A DNA stretch of 64,000 nucleotides from positions 1 to 64,000 of the forward strand of contig JACQOF010000003.1 in assembly GCA_016202645.1 (NCBI GenBank). Reading direction: 5' to 3'. Positions 1-11,407 of the stretch are shown one piece after another; position 1 is the stretch's first letter; every line of letters begins with the position of its first letter. The stretch is from a bacterium (GTDB taxonomy: Bacteria > Lindowbacteria > 2-12-FULL-62-27). Under the pieces are notes generated by a model. The model worked only from the letters and a program-made list of their open reading frames with translations, did no database searches and was not told the DNA's origin. The position numbers and the translations under genes are program-made.

Positions 1-1
1 A

Positions 2-258
2 GTTCAGGCCAAGCTCGAGGAGACGGGCAAGGACCGGCCGGCCATGGCGATGTTTCAGAGGGATGCCGGGATCGACGTCGGGGATTTCGCCATCCGGAAT
101 TTTGCGGTGGAGTGCGAGGAAAAACACGTCGAGTATCCGGTCTTCCTCACCACCGGCGGGTTTTCCTTCGAGGCCCAGCTCCGGGCGAAGGACCGGCGGC
201 TGAAGCTCATGCCGAAAAACGAATTCTGCGAGATGGTCCGGAAAATCCGGACCGCCCT

Positions 259-262
<4 letters not shown>
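2..262 (+). CDS. Hypothetical protein, 3' end only (cut by left edge)
   Basis: The reading frame is open from base 2, so the 86 residues visible are only the C-terminal part; an internal ATG at 44 need not be the start. I do not recognise the family. The visible part is soluble, with no membrane segment, and ends in a basic stretch. The stop codon TGA (260-262) overlaps the GTG start of secA (259) by four bases, so the two are probably translationally coupled and co-transcribed. Confidence is good that it is coding because of the tight junction and codon usage like that of secA; nothing can be said of function. Confidence 0.6.
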
Positions 263-3204
<2,942 letters not shown>

Positions 3205-3924
3205 CTATTTGACGGTCAGGTAGTCCTTCAGCTTTTCGAAGCTCTTCTCTCCGATCCCCTTGATCTCCATGATCTCCTCGATCTTCTTGAATCCGCCGTG
3301 AGCCTCCCGGTACTCGATGATTTCCAGGGCCTTCTTTTCGCCGATCCCTTTAAGCGTCTGAAGCTCATCCGCGCTGGCGGTGTTGAGGTTGACCTTTCCG
3401 GCCGGCGCCGCTTTCTTGGATGAACGGCCGCCTTCTCCGGACTTTCCGGATTTCCGGCTTGTCCGGCCCTCGCCCTCCGAGGAAGCCTTCACCGAGCCGT
3501 GCGATATGCCGCCCTCGACGGTGAGATAATTCCGCATCTTCTCAAAGGTCTTGTCGCCGATGCCCTTGATCCCCTTCAGATCCTCGATGCTGGAAAATTT
3601 TCCCTTCTCCTCCCGCATCGCGATGATGTCCGCGGCCATCTTCGGGCCGATCCCGGGGACGCCGTCGAGCGTCGAAGCGTCGGCTGTGTTGATGTTGACC
3701 TGGTCGCCGACTTCCCCGCTTTCCGCCGGCTCGGCGGCTGATTCTTCGCCCATCGGCGATTCCGAAACGGCCATCGCGCCTTCCGGAGATTCCCCTTCCG
3801 ACGAGCTTTCCATTGTTTGATCGGACGAATCAATGGCGGGCGCGACCAGCTCCTCCTTGGATCCGCAACCGCCCAGAAAACCGGTCAGAACAAAACCCAA
3901 AACCAGAACCCCGAAACGCTTCAC
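3205..3924 (-). CDS. Lipoprotein with two ComEA-type helix-hairpin-helix domains
   Basis: I place the start at GTG 3924, which has AAGGGG upstream and gives a short lipoprotein signal ending LTGFLGGC, rather than a start further upstream. The mature protein (239 aa with signal) has an acidic Ser/Glu linker, a ComEA-type HhH unit beginning VNINTADASTLDGVPGIG, a basic Ser/Gly/Lys linker, and a second unit VNLNTASADELQTLKGIG. In known families this fold binds duplex DNA without sequence preference, as in the ComEA receptor of natural transformation. A lipid anchor would place two DNA-binding modules at the cell envelope. It is convergent with secA (stop codons adjacent) and lies downstream of the kinase/cyclase genes, 181 bp away. 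The DNA role is inferred from the fold. Confidence 0.88.
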   Translation of the reverse strand: MKRFGVLVLGFVLTGFLGGCGSKEELVAPAIDSSDQTMESSSEGESPEGAMAVSESPMGEESAAEPAESGEVGDQVNINTADASTLDGVPGIGPKMAADIIAMREEKGKFSSIEDLKGIKGIGDKTFEKMRNYLTVEGGISHGSVKASSEGEGRTSRKSGKSGEGGRSSKKAAPAGKVNLNTASADELQTLKGIGEKKALEIIEYREAHGGFKKIEEIMEIKGIGEKSFEKLKDYLTVK

Positions 3925-3959
3925 GCTGTACCACCCCTTTTTGTATTCAAGTCTCACCC

Positions 3960-3993
3960 CGTCATTCCCATCCGCATGAGGCGGGGAAATCCA
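3960..3993. repeat. Degenerate copy of the 28-bp hairpin repeat
   Basis: The 181-bp gap 3925-4105 holds a diverged hairpin starting CGTCATTCCC and ending GGGAAATCCA. It resembles the better-preserved units at 11408, 54423 and 58513. No gene was seen in the rest of the gap. Confidence 0.45.
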
Positions 3994-4105
3994 CGCCCGG
4001 ACTCTATCATATTTTTGGGAAAGTCGATGAGGGTCGACCCGCTGGTCTGTCCGAAATGCGGCGACATGGATGCCGGCGGGTCCCGGTTGTGACGGAATCC
4101 CGAAA

Positions 4106-5656
4106 CTACTTCCTCAACCGGTAGACCTGAATTTTGTCCCCGACGCCTTTCAAGGCGACCTCCTCCGCGTTGGCCGTATAGGAGGGATCGCCCGCGCGCA
4201 GGTAGGTGTTTGAATCTATCAGAATTTCTCCGGCGCCCGCCTGCGCGCAGAGCCTGGAGGCGATATTGACGCTCCCGCCGATGGCGGTGTACTCCATGCG
4301 CTTTTTGGAGCCGATCGTGCCGACGATGGCCTCCCCGGTGGCGATGCCGGCGCCGATGCCGATGGCCGGCAGGCCCTCCCGCGCGAGACTCTCGTTCAAC
4401 TTCGGAATGGTGCCCATGCACTCTACCGCCGCCTTCAACGCCCGGGCCGGGGCGTCCGCCTGCTCGATGGGCGCGCCGAAAAAGGCCATGACGCTGTCGC
4501 CTATGAATTTGTCCAGGGTGCCGCCGTTTTCGAAAATTTTGTCCAGCAAAAGATCGTAGTGCCGGTTCAGGACCTCAACCACGGTTTCCGGAGTGTGTTT
4601 TTGCGATATGTCCGTAAACCCGCGGATGTCGGTGAACATCGCCGTGATCTCGCATTTCTTCCCGCCGAGACCCACTTCCTGACCGGCGTCGATGAATTTT
4701 TCAACAACCCTTGGCGAAAAAAACCGCGACAGGTTCAACCGCCGGCGGGTCTCTTCCGCCAGATGCTCGTAGAGCGTGGCGTTTTCAATGGCGATGGCCG
4801 CCTGATTGGATACGGCCGACAGAAGCTCCAGATCCTCCTTGCCGAAAAATCCGCTGATGCCGACGGAATCGAGATAAACCACGCCGCAGATTTTTCCCTT
4901 GTTCCACAGCGGCGCGCACATGGCCGAATGGATGTTGTAGCCCATCACGCTGTGCGTGGCGCTGAACCGCGAGTCGGTCTGGGCGTCCTGAATGAGGAGA
5001 GCCGTGCGGCTGTTCACGACCGAATCGACGATGGTCCGGCTGAAGGGCATCACGTTCATCTCGCCGGGTTTGGCGTCCCCGAATTTCGCCGTGTGCGGCC
5101 GGATCGTCTTCGTGTCCGGGTCCACCAGCAGGATAAACCCGCGGCCGTACCGGAACAGCCGGAAGAGCACTTCGAGGATCTCCGCCAGCAGTTCCTCCAG
5201 TTTGAGCGTGGCGTGGAGGCTCCGGCTCACATGATAAAGCGCGGCCAGCCGCTCGTCGGGCCGCCCGGCTTTCAGGTCCGCCTCGACTTTCCGCTCGTCC
5301 TTCTGTTCCTTGTCGGCGATGTCGATCTGGTGCATGATTTCGGCGGTGGGAAGGTCCGTCCGTTCCGTGGCCTCGTCCTCGAACATGAACCGCGTCAACC
5401 CGATTTTGATGATGTCGTTGTGCTTGAGCAGACCCTCCTTCACCGGTTGATCGTTTACCAGCGTCCCGTACTGGCTGCCCTCATCCAGAAGATGGTATCC
5501 GTCCTCGTGTTTGACCAGCCGGGCGTGATGCCGGGACACGATCCGTTCCGAAATGACGATGTCGTTGTCGGGATTTCGGCCGAACCACCGGTCCCGCGCG
5601 TCCAACGGAATCTCCGTGGCGCGCGTCGATCCCGAAATGACGATGAGCCGCGCCAT
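4106..5656 (-). CDS. FHA-GAF-class III adenylate cyclase
   Basis: The start ATG 5656 overlaps the stop of the upstream kinase by one base (TGATG), so I prefer it to the longer frame to 5788. The 516-aa protein has an FHA domain (RWFGRNPDNDIVIS, SRHHA, GTLVND; about residues 15-90), a GAF domain (about 145-305) and a class III cyclase domain (about 330-515). The metal-binding Asp residues are in FTDIRGFT and GDSVMAFFG. The Lys in TLDKFIGD suggests ATP rather than GTP as substrate, and VNIASR supplies the transition-state Asn/Arg. FHA domains bind phosphothreonine, so the coupled kinase is the obvious partner: phosphorylation would steer cAMP production. No membrane segment is seen. The cNMP-binding exporter at 58.6-61.3 kb is a possible effector. 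Confidence 0.93.
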   Translation of the reverse strand: MARLIVISGSTRATEIPLDARDRWFGRNPDNDIVISERIVSRHHARLVKHEDGYHLLDEGSQYGTLVNDQPVKEGLLKHNDIIKIGLTRFMFEDEATERTDLPTAEIMHQIDIADKEQKDERKVEADLKAGRPDERLAALYHVSRSLHATLKLEELLAEILEVLFRLFRYGRGFILLVDPDTKTIRPHTAKFGDAKPGEMNVMPFSRTIVDSVVNSRTALLIQDAQTDSRFSATHSVMGYNIHSAMCAPLWNKGKICGVVYLDSVGISGFFGKEDLELLSAVSNQAAIAIENATLYEHLAEETRRRLNLSRFFSPRVVEKFIDAGQEVGLGGKKCEITAMFTDIRGFTDISQKHTPETVVEVLNRHYDLLLDKIFENGGTLDKFIGDSVMAFFGAPIEQADAPARALKAAVECMGTIPKLNESLAREGLPAIGIGAGIATGEAIVGTIGSKKRMEYTAIGGSVNIASRLCAQAGAGEILIDSNTYLRAGDPSYTANAEEVALKGVGDKIQVYRLRK

Positions 5657-6702
5657 CAGCGTGTCGCCCGCTTTGAACGTGAAGTCGTCGGCTTTCCGTC
5701 GGCTTCCGGCTTGAACCATTTCTTCTTCCATGCAACAAAACCGGCGGCGGCCAGAATCAACACGGACACCGCCGCAATCCATATCCATTTCCGGTTTTTG
5801 TGGGTACCGGCGGGTCGCGCCGCCGGCGGCATCAGCGCGCCCGGCATCGACGCCCGCACATACCCGCCCACCGGCTCGTCCGGATCGCCGTACTTGATGT
5901 CGGTCAAAATGCCCTCCACCGACTGGTATCGCTTGCGCGGGTCCATCTCAAGACACTTTCGGAGGATGCTGTCGGTTTTGACGGAGATGTTGCGGTTGAA
6001 GACGATGGGCGGAGTGATCTGAAAGGCCGGGTCGGCCATCCGTTTCAGAATCGCCGCGGGCTGGTCCGACCCACATGGGAATTTTCCGGTTGCATAGCGG
6101 TATCCGACGGCGCCGAGACTGAAAATGTCGGCGATGTGGTCGACGGCCGCGGAATTCTGAAACTGCTCGGGGGCCATGTAGGGCGCGCTGCCGAGAATTT
6201 CGCCGGTGGCGGAAATCGTCGCCTCGGCGAGAAGCTTCGCGAACCCGAAATCGACCAGCTTGACCTGCTTGTCCATCGTGAGAAAGATGTTCGCCGGCGT
6301 GAGATCCCGGTGGACCACGCCCTGCCGGTGCGCGAAGGCCAGCCCCTCGGCGCAGGCGCCGAACACTCGCAGAAATTCCTCCTCGGCCGGAAATGTTTCC
6401 AGATTCTCGATCTCCTGCTCAAGCGGCATCCCGTCCAGCCACTCCAGCGCCAGAAAATGGGTCCGGCCCTCCGAGCCGTGATCCAGCACGCGCACGATAT
6501 TGGGATGGTCGAGCTTGAGCAGGGCCTGCGCCTCGCGCGCAAAGCGCGCCACCACCCGATCGTCCTTCGCCAGATGCGCCGGCAGAACCTTCACCGCAAC
6601 CGTCCGGCCCAATTTCTCGGAATAGGCCTTGTAGATGGACCCGAAGTTTCCGCCCGCGGTTTCGGCGACGAATTCGTAACCTGCGATCCGCGGGAATGGC
6701 AT
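5656..6702 (-). CDS. Transmembrane Hanks-type Ser/Thr protein kinase
   Basis: The 348-aa protein has a kinase domain at about residues 8-275: Gly loop, VAVK (K38), alpha-C Glu in REAQ, HRDLTPAN (131-138), DFGFAK (151-156) and APE. One membrane helix at about 305-325 is followed by a short basic tail, so there is no sizeable outside domain. The usual Lys of HRDLKPxN is Thr here. The gene is translationally coupled to the FHA-GAF-cyclase at 4106-5656, which probably reads its phosphorylation. It is divergent from the retropepsin-like gene. The catalytic Lys, Asp and DFG suggest activity in spite of the Lys-to-Thr change. Confidence 0.93.
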   Translation of the reverse strand: MPFPRIAGYEFVAETAGGNFGSIYKAYSEKLGRTVAVKVLPAHLAKDDRVVARFAREAQALLKLDHPNIVRVLDHGSEGRTHFLALEWLDGMPLEQEIENLETFPAEEEFLRVFGACAEGLAFAHRQGVVHRDLTPANIFLTMDKQVKLVDFGFAKLLAEATISATGEILGSAPYMAPEQFQNSAAVDHIADIFSLGAVGYRYATGKFPCGSDQPAAILKRMADPAFQITPPIVFNRNISVKTDSILRKCLEMDPRKRYQSVEGILTDIKYGDPDEPVGGYVRASMPGALMPPAARPAGTHKNRKWIWIAAVSVLILAAAGFVAWKKKWFKPEADGKPTTSRSKRATR

Positions 6703-6734
6703 GGGTCAGCGGGCAACACGGGGACATGGGGATG

Positions 6735-6763
6735 TTGACGCAATGGATGCGGAAGCATATAAT
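6735..6763 (+). promoter_or_regulatory. Sigma70-like promoter giving a leaderless mRNA
   Basis: TTGACG (6735-6740), a 17-bp spacer and a perfect TATAAT (6758-6763). The expected transcription start, seven bases past the -10 box, is 6770, exactly the A of the ATG of the next gene. No Shine-Dalgarno can fit. Confidence 0.8.
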
Positions 6764-6769
6764 CGGGTC

Positions 6770-7177
6770 ATGGGTGAAATACGAGCGCGGTTAAAGCTTC
6801 GCAATAGCATGAACGGCGGGGATGCGGTAGAAGTCGAGGCCATTGTGGACAGCGGCGCGCGGCGGCTGTCCATCCCGGACGACCTGGTCCAAAAACTCGG
6901 ACTTGCAGTCTCCGGCCACTTCAACGTGAAATACGCGGATGGCCGTGTCGAAAAACGTCCCCGGTATCGCAATCTGGACGCCACCCTCATCCATCCCAAT
7001 CCTGTGATTAACGGAAGGCGGGCGGCCGGCGATTGTGTCGGTACGCCCGTCGGCTCTCCCATCCTGCTTGGCCAGTTGCCGCTGGAAGACATGGACGTCA
7101 TCCTGAACATGGCGCTGGAACGACTCGAGCCCAATCCCGAATCCCCCGATTCCGACCCCCTGTCGTATTTGTACTGA
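6770..7177 (+). CDS. Retropepsin-like (clan AA) aspartic protease-type protein
   Basis: The 135-aa protein contains VEAIVDSGARRLSIP, the D-S/T-G-A catalytic loop of single-domain clan AA aspartic proteases, followed by the family-typical VQKLGL and, later, PILLGQLPLEDMD. Length fits a protein that works as a homodimer. Bacterial members of this type are mostly uncharacterised. The start at 6770 is fixed by the promoter above and by the family N-terminus; the frame runs on upstream to 6701. It is the only plus-strand gene within the kinase block and has its own promoter. A role in processing signalling components is only a guess. Confidence 0.75.
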   Translation: MGEIRARLKLRNSMNGGDAVEVEAIVDSGARRLSIPDDLVQKLGLAVSGHFNVKYADGRVEKRPRYRNLDATLIHPNPVINGRRAAGDCVGTPVGSPILLGQLPLEDMDVILNMALERLEPNPESPDSDPLSYLY

Positions 7178-7228
7178 CACAAAAAGTAAATAAGTCACCC
7201 TCCGTCCCCACTGCCACCCAGCCGAAAC

Positions 7229-8911
7229 CTACTTCTGCACCAGCGTCGCGAAATTGTTCAGCTTGTCGTCCACCACCGTTTCAAACATGCCGCAACGGAA
7301 TATCCATTGGCCCCGGCTGAGTTTAAAAATTGCCCGGGGCTTGGCGCCTTGAATATGTTTCTTGAAAAACGAAAACGGGAGAGCGAAACTTTGATCCGTG
7401 CGGCCGCATATAAAAACGATGTAGACCTTGTTGTCATTCCCAACCTCCTCCCCTTTCGCCAATAACATTTTTGTAATATCGAAAGCGTACTGATTTTTCT
7501 GAGTGGTGGTGAATTTAATAAAAACATTTTTGCCGTTATCGTTGATGTAATATTGCCCGAATCGGCCGTCGACCAATTCGATGTTTCCTCCCATCGCCCG
7601 GATCGCTTCTGTGATTTCAAATATGGCGGCGCGTTTGTTTGTGGCGCTGCCCGCGCGGGGAGTGACGGAACTCTTCGCCCCCTCATCGTCGCCTTCTTCC
7701 GACGCCTCCTCATCGTGGGTGGCCCTGGCCGAACCGGCCGATGATGCTTTGATGGCAACGCCGGCCTTTTGATGTGAAGATGTGTCCGGCGAAAGAGCCA
7801 TCATCGTGATTCCGACGGCCAGGCCGACGAGGACAATCACGCCGGCGACGCCTCCGGCCACCAACCATTTCATAGGGATTTTTTTCTTATGGGCCTCCGA
7901 TGGCGGCGGGGGCGGGGACGCTTGGGTCATGACAGGCTCCTCCTCTTTCTCAATGACTTTCTCTCGTTGGATGTCCTCAAGGACGTCTTCGAACGACTGG
8001 TATCGCTTCAGTTTGTTTCGTTGAAGGCATTTCGAAATGATGATGGCCAATTTCAGAGAGGTTTTTGGATTGACGATGTTGATCTTGTCCGGCATGTAGG
8101 TCTCGTCCGTGATGTGTTTGATGGTGGACATGGGGGTGGCGCCCTCGAAGGGCCGTTTGCCGGCGGCCATTTCGTAGGCGATGACGCCGATGCTCCAGAT
8201 GTCGGCGCGGCGGTCGACATCGTGCGCCCGGCCGAACTGCTCGGGCGCCATGTAGGCCGGGGTGCCGATGAGGGTGCCGGTTTTGGAGATGGTGAGTTCG
8301 TTGACGAGTTTGGCGATGCCGAAATCGATGACTTTGACGCCACCCGATTTGGCCTGCATGATGTTTCCCGGCGTGAGGTCCCTGTGCGTGATGCCCTGGG
8401 TGTCGGCGTAGAGAAGCGCTTCGCAGATCTGCCGGAGAATCCCGTAAATCTCATTTTCCGGGACCGGCCCTTCGGCGATCCGGCTCTTGAGGCTGTCGCC
8501 GTCCACCAGCTCCATCGCCATGTAATGGAATCCGGCCTGCTCGCCGTTGTCGCTGATCTTGCAGATGTTGGGATGGTCGAGCAGATAGAGCGCGCGGGCC
8601 TCGCGGCGGAACCGCTCGACGAACATTTCGTTTTTGCCGAGATGTTTCGGCAGGATTTTCAGGGACACGATCGTCCCCTTTTCCGTGTCCTTCGCCTTGA
8701 GCACCGTTCCCATACTGCCTTCGCCCAGGACCTGAAGGATCTCATATTTTCCGAATGGCGTCCCGATGCGGAATTGGACCTCCTCCGTTGCGGCGGCCGT
8801 CTCTCCGCCTTTTGAGGAAACCAGCTTGACGATGTCGCTGATGTCGCTCCCGCATTGCGGGCAAAACTGCACCGGCTTTCCGAGCTTGCCGCCGCATCTG
8901 GGACAGAACAT
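7229..8911 (-). CDS. Zinc-ribbon transmembrane Ser/Thr kinase with unknown outside domain
   Basis: The 560-aa protein begins with a zinc ribbon (Cys 3, 6, 17 and 20). The kinase domain lies at about 55-320: GEGSMG loop, K85, HRDLTPGN (176-183), DFGIA (196-200) and MAPEQ. A Pro-rich linker leads to a membrane helix at about 350-378, then a Ser/Glu-rich stretch, then a compact C-terminal domain of about 135 residues that should lie outside the cytoplasm. I do not recognise that domain; its FIKFTTTQKNQYAFDITK stretch faintly recalls PD-(D/E)XK nuclease-like folds, without a clear catalytic triad. As in the kinase at 5656-6702, the VIb Lys is replaced by Thr. It lies 16 bp after the HhH kinase gene, with GGGGGG as a possible ribosome site. 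Confidence 0.9.
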   Translation of the reverse strand: MFCPRCGGKLGKPVQFCPQCGSDISDIVKLVSSKGGETAAATEEVQFRIGTPFGKYEILQVLGEGSMGTVLKAKDTEKGTIVSLKILPKHLGKNEMFVERFRREARALYLLDHPNICKISDNGEQAGFHYMAMELVDGDSLKSRIAEGPVPENEIYGILRQICEALLYADTQGITHRDLTPGNIMQAKSGGVKVIDFGIAKLVNELTISKTGTLIGTPAYMAPEQFGRAHDVDRRADIWSIGVIAYEMAAGKRPFEGATPMSTIKHITDETYMPDKINIVNPKTSLKLAIIISKCLQRNKLKRYQSFEDVLEDIQREKVIEKEEEPVMTQASPPPPPSEAHKKKIPMKWLVAGGVAGVIVLVGLAVGITMMALSPDTSSHQKAGVAIKASSAGSARATHDEEASEEGDDEGAKSSVTPRAGSATNKRAAIFEITEAIRAMGGNIELVDGRFGQYYINDNGKNVFIKFTTTQKNQYAFDITKMLLAKGEEVGNDNKVYIVFICGRTDQSFALPFSFFKKHIQGAKPRAIFKLSRGQWIFRCGMFETVVDDKLNNFATLVQK

Positions 8912-8927
8912 GATTTACCCCCCGTCT

Positions 8928-10151
8928 TTATTCCACGGTCACGTGGTTCTTTATTTTTTCAAACGTTTTCTCTTTTATACCGTCCACATCCAGCAATTCA
9001 TTGATGGATTTAAAGCGACCATAATTTTCTCTCTGCCCAATGATTCTCCGGGCGATGGTGTTTCCGACGCCCGGAACCCGTTTCAATTCGGAGGCGGAGG
9101 CCGTGTTGATGTTGATCTTTTCTCCCGGTTTAAGTTTTTGGACAGGCAGTGATTCTTCATAATCATATCGATTTCTCGGCGATTTCGATGTTTCGGGCGC
9201 GGACGCCGTTTCATCCCTGAAATACAAAATCGACCCCGCCGCGATCAGCACGGCCGCCGTCCCCGCCATCGACCACGCGAGGACGGGTTTCGGGCGCAGG
9301 GCGCGCAGGCGCAGGGTCCAGAAGGACGCCCAGGGTTTGACGGTTCGCAGATGTTCGAGCATTTCTGTCATCGTTTGGTGGCGCTCTGCGCGGTCGCGGT
9401 GGAGGGCTTTGAGGATGACGTCGTTCAAGGCCTTTGAGATGGCGGTATTTTTGTCTCGGGGCTGGGGCATCGGCTCCGAAAAGATCTTTTTCATGAGCGG
9501 CCAGACGCTTTCCTTGCCGCCCTCTTCGATATGGAAGGGCAGGTGGCCGGTGAACATTTCGTAGAGGGTCATGCCGGCGGAATAGATGTCGGTGCGATGG
9601 TCGACGTTTCCCTCCTCGCCGATCTGTTCCGGGGACATGTACTCGACCGTGCCCATGATGGATCCGTCGGCGGTCATGGTCGATGAGCCTTCGCGGGCGA
9701 TGCCGAAATCGAGGACTTTGAGATTTCCCGCCGAATCGATCATAATGTTGTGGGGCTTGATGTCCCGGTGGACGATGCCCTGCCCATGGATGTATTGAAG
9801 CGCCTCGCAAAGCTGGACGGCGATGCGCGTTTTGGCGTCGTCGTTTTTTCCGGCGTGGTCGGAGATCCATTGTTTGAGCGTGACGCCCCGGACCAGTTCC
9901 ATCACGAAATAGAATTTGTCGATGTCGACGTAGTTGATGCGGATGACGTTGGGGTGGTTGAGTTTTCCGAGCGTACGCGCGTCGTTGAGAAATCGGGTGA
10001 CGGCCTTGGGTTTGTTGAAATAATTTTCGTGGAGCATCTTGATGGCGACTTCCATGTCGATGGCGGTGTCGACGGCGCGGTAGACGGTGGCGGCGCCGCC
10101 CGCGCCGATTTCCTCGAGGATTTTGTATTTGCCAAGGACCGTGCCGATCAT
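8928..10151 (-). CDS. Transmembrane Ser/Thr kinase with extracytoplasmic ComEA-type HhH domain
   Basis: The 407-aa protein has a complete kinase domain (residues 8-270: GAGGAATVY, K38, HRDIKPHN 128-135, DFG 148-150, SPEQ; alpha-C Glu is Asp in NDARTL). A basic stretch and one membrane helix (about 293-314) follow, then an acidic linker and a ComEA-type HhH domain (345-407: ININTASASELKRVPGVG, closing with an INELLDVDGIKEKTFEKI-type second hairpin). Basic residues before the helix predict the kinase inside and HhH outside. The familiar PknB layout carries PASTA modules at this position. The HhH fold suggests binding of DNA. The start ATG overlaps the PP2C stop by four bases, so kinase and phosphatase are coupled. 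DNA sensing is inference. Confidence 0.92.
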   Translation of the reverse strand: MIGTVLGKYKILEEIGAGGAATVYRAVDTAIDMEVAIKMLHENYFNKPKAVTRFLNDARTLGKLNHPNVIRINYVDIDKFYFVMELVRGVTLKQWISDHAGKNDDAKTRIAVQLCEALQYIHGQGIVHRDIKPHNIMIDSAGNLKVLDFGIAREGSSTMTADGSIMGTVEYMSPEQIGEEGNVDHRTDIYSAGMTLYEMFTGHLPFHIEEGGKESVWPLMKKIFSEPMPQPRDKNTAISKALNDVILKALHRDRAERHQTMTEMLEHLRTVKPWASFWTLRLRALRPKPVLAWSMAGTAAVLIAAGSILYFRDETASAPETSKSPRNRYDYEESLPVQKLKPGEKININTASASELKRVPGVGNTIARRIIGQRENYGRFKSINELLDVDGIKEKTFEKIKNHVTVE

Positions 10152-11200
10152 GCGGGCGGCTCCTCCCTGACGTGGATTTCGAATTCCGACGCGGTTTCGC
10201 CGAAGAGCCGCACCCGCAGGATGACCTTGCCCTCCGACCCGGCGGGCAGGCGGACGTAGTCGGGGGTCGACGGGGCCGCAACCGCCCTGTAGAGGACGAG
10301 CGTGAAATTGTCCGGCGCTTCGCGGGACAGCACCGTCTGCATGATCCGGCCGGCGGCCACCCTGAGGTCCGGGGTCTTCTGCATGACCGCCTCCAGTTCC
10401 GCGTCATTCATCACGCCGTGCACGCCGTCCGTGCAGAGCATCGCCGTTTCGCCGGCGGCCAGGCTTCGCACGAAAATGTCCGGTGTCGGCGAGTCGCCCT
10501 GGCCGACCGCGCGGGTGATGGCGCTGCGGAGTTTGTGGGTGCGGGCCTGGGCTTTGTCGATCATGCCGGATTTGACGATCTCGCCGACGAGCGAGTGGTC
10601 CTCGGTTTCCTGAACGAGCCGGCAGGCGTCGGAGACGCCTGCACCTGGGGCGCCGGAGGCGCTGATCCGCCCGTTTCTGGATTTGTAGAGGCGGCTGTCG
10701 CCCATGTTGCCGATGGTCAGGCGATCCTGCGAGACAACCCCCATCACAAGCGTCGTGCCCATGTCGGTGTAACGCTTCTCGGCCGCGATGCGCCGGACCT
10801 CCGCGTCCGCCGCCTCAACCGCCTGCCGGACGATGGGCGAGAAATCCGGCGTGGCTTCAGAATTGTGCGCCAGGATGCCGCGCGTCACATGGAAAAATGC
10901 CGTCTCTACGGCGGCGGCGGCGGCAAGATCGCCGCCCCGGCCGCCCCCCATGCCATCCGCCACGAGGAGCGCCGCAAAGGAGCGGACGTCGCCCCGGCGC
11001 CAGACATGGAGGGTTGCGGCCAGAAAACTGTCCTGATTGTCGTCTCGCTTGAGGCCGCGGTCGGTGAAAGCGTAAATGTCGGCGGGAGGAATGGAGTTGT
11101 CGGGGAAACAAAACTCTTTCGGCTGGATCAGAAGACGGGCGCCGGCGTTGAGGCTGTCCGTCAACCGGCGCGCAAGCGGCACGATGGCCGGGGCGTTCAC
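10148..11200 (-). CDS. PP2C-family Ser/Thr protein phosphatase
   Basis: This 350-aa protein has the PPM/PP2C metal motifs: FTDRGLKRDDNQD, VADGMGGGRGGD, MGDSRLY, CTDGVHGVMND and DNFTLVL. It removes phosphate from Ser/Thr using two Mn or Mg ions and should reverse the neighbouring kinases. About 80 residues after the catalytic core (from about 270) form an extra domain that I do not recognise. The start is GTG 11200; I see no clear Shine-Dalgarno. The stop overlaps the ATG of the HhH kinase. An eight-copy GGCT repeat begins 33 bp upstream of the start and could influence expression. Confidence 0.93.
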   Translation of the reverse strand: MNAPAIVPLARRLTDSLNAGARLLIQPKEFCFPDNSIPPADIYAFTDRGLKRDDNQDSFLAATLHVWRRGDVRSFAALLVADGMGGGRGGDLAAAAAVETAFFHVTRGILAHNSEATPDFSPIVRQAVEAADAEVRRIAAEKRYTDMGTTLVMGVVSQDRLTIGNMGDSRLYKSRNGRISASGAPGAGVSDACRLVQETEDHSLVGEIVKSGMIDKAQARTHKLRSAITRAVGQGDSPTPDIFVRSLAAGETAMLCTDGVHGVMNDAELEAVMQKTPDLRVAAGRIMQTVLSREAPDNFTLVLYRAVAAPSTPDYVRLPAGSEGKVILRVRLFGETASEFEIHVREEPPA

Positions 11201-11232
11201 GGCCGGCGGCCTATCTCAGCAGGGCAAACCCC

Positions 11233-11264
<32 letters not shown>

Positions 11265-11407
11265 CCAGCCCAGCACCCAAGTCAGATGGTACACCCATCG
11301 TCACATTCAACACACGGACAGTTTTGAATTACGGGGGATGGTTTGTCAAGCGAAAGCGGGAAATTCAGTGTGTGTAACCGGTCTCGGTAGACGGGGGCAG
11401 TCTTATT

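Noticed and set aside
8928-10151. PASTA repeats on the kinase
   Set aside because: The outside part has the NINTAS and GVG hallmarks of ComEA HhH and no PASTA pattern.
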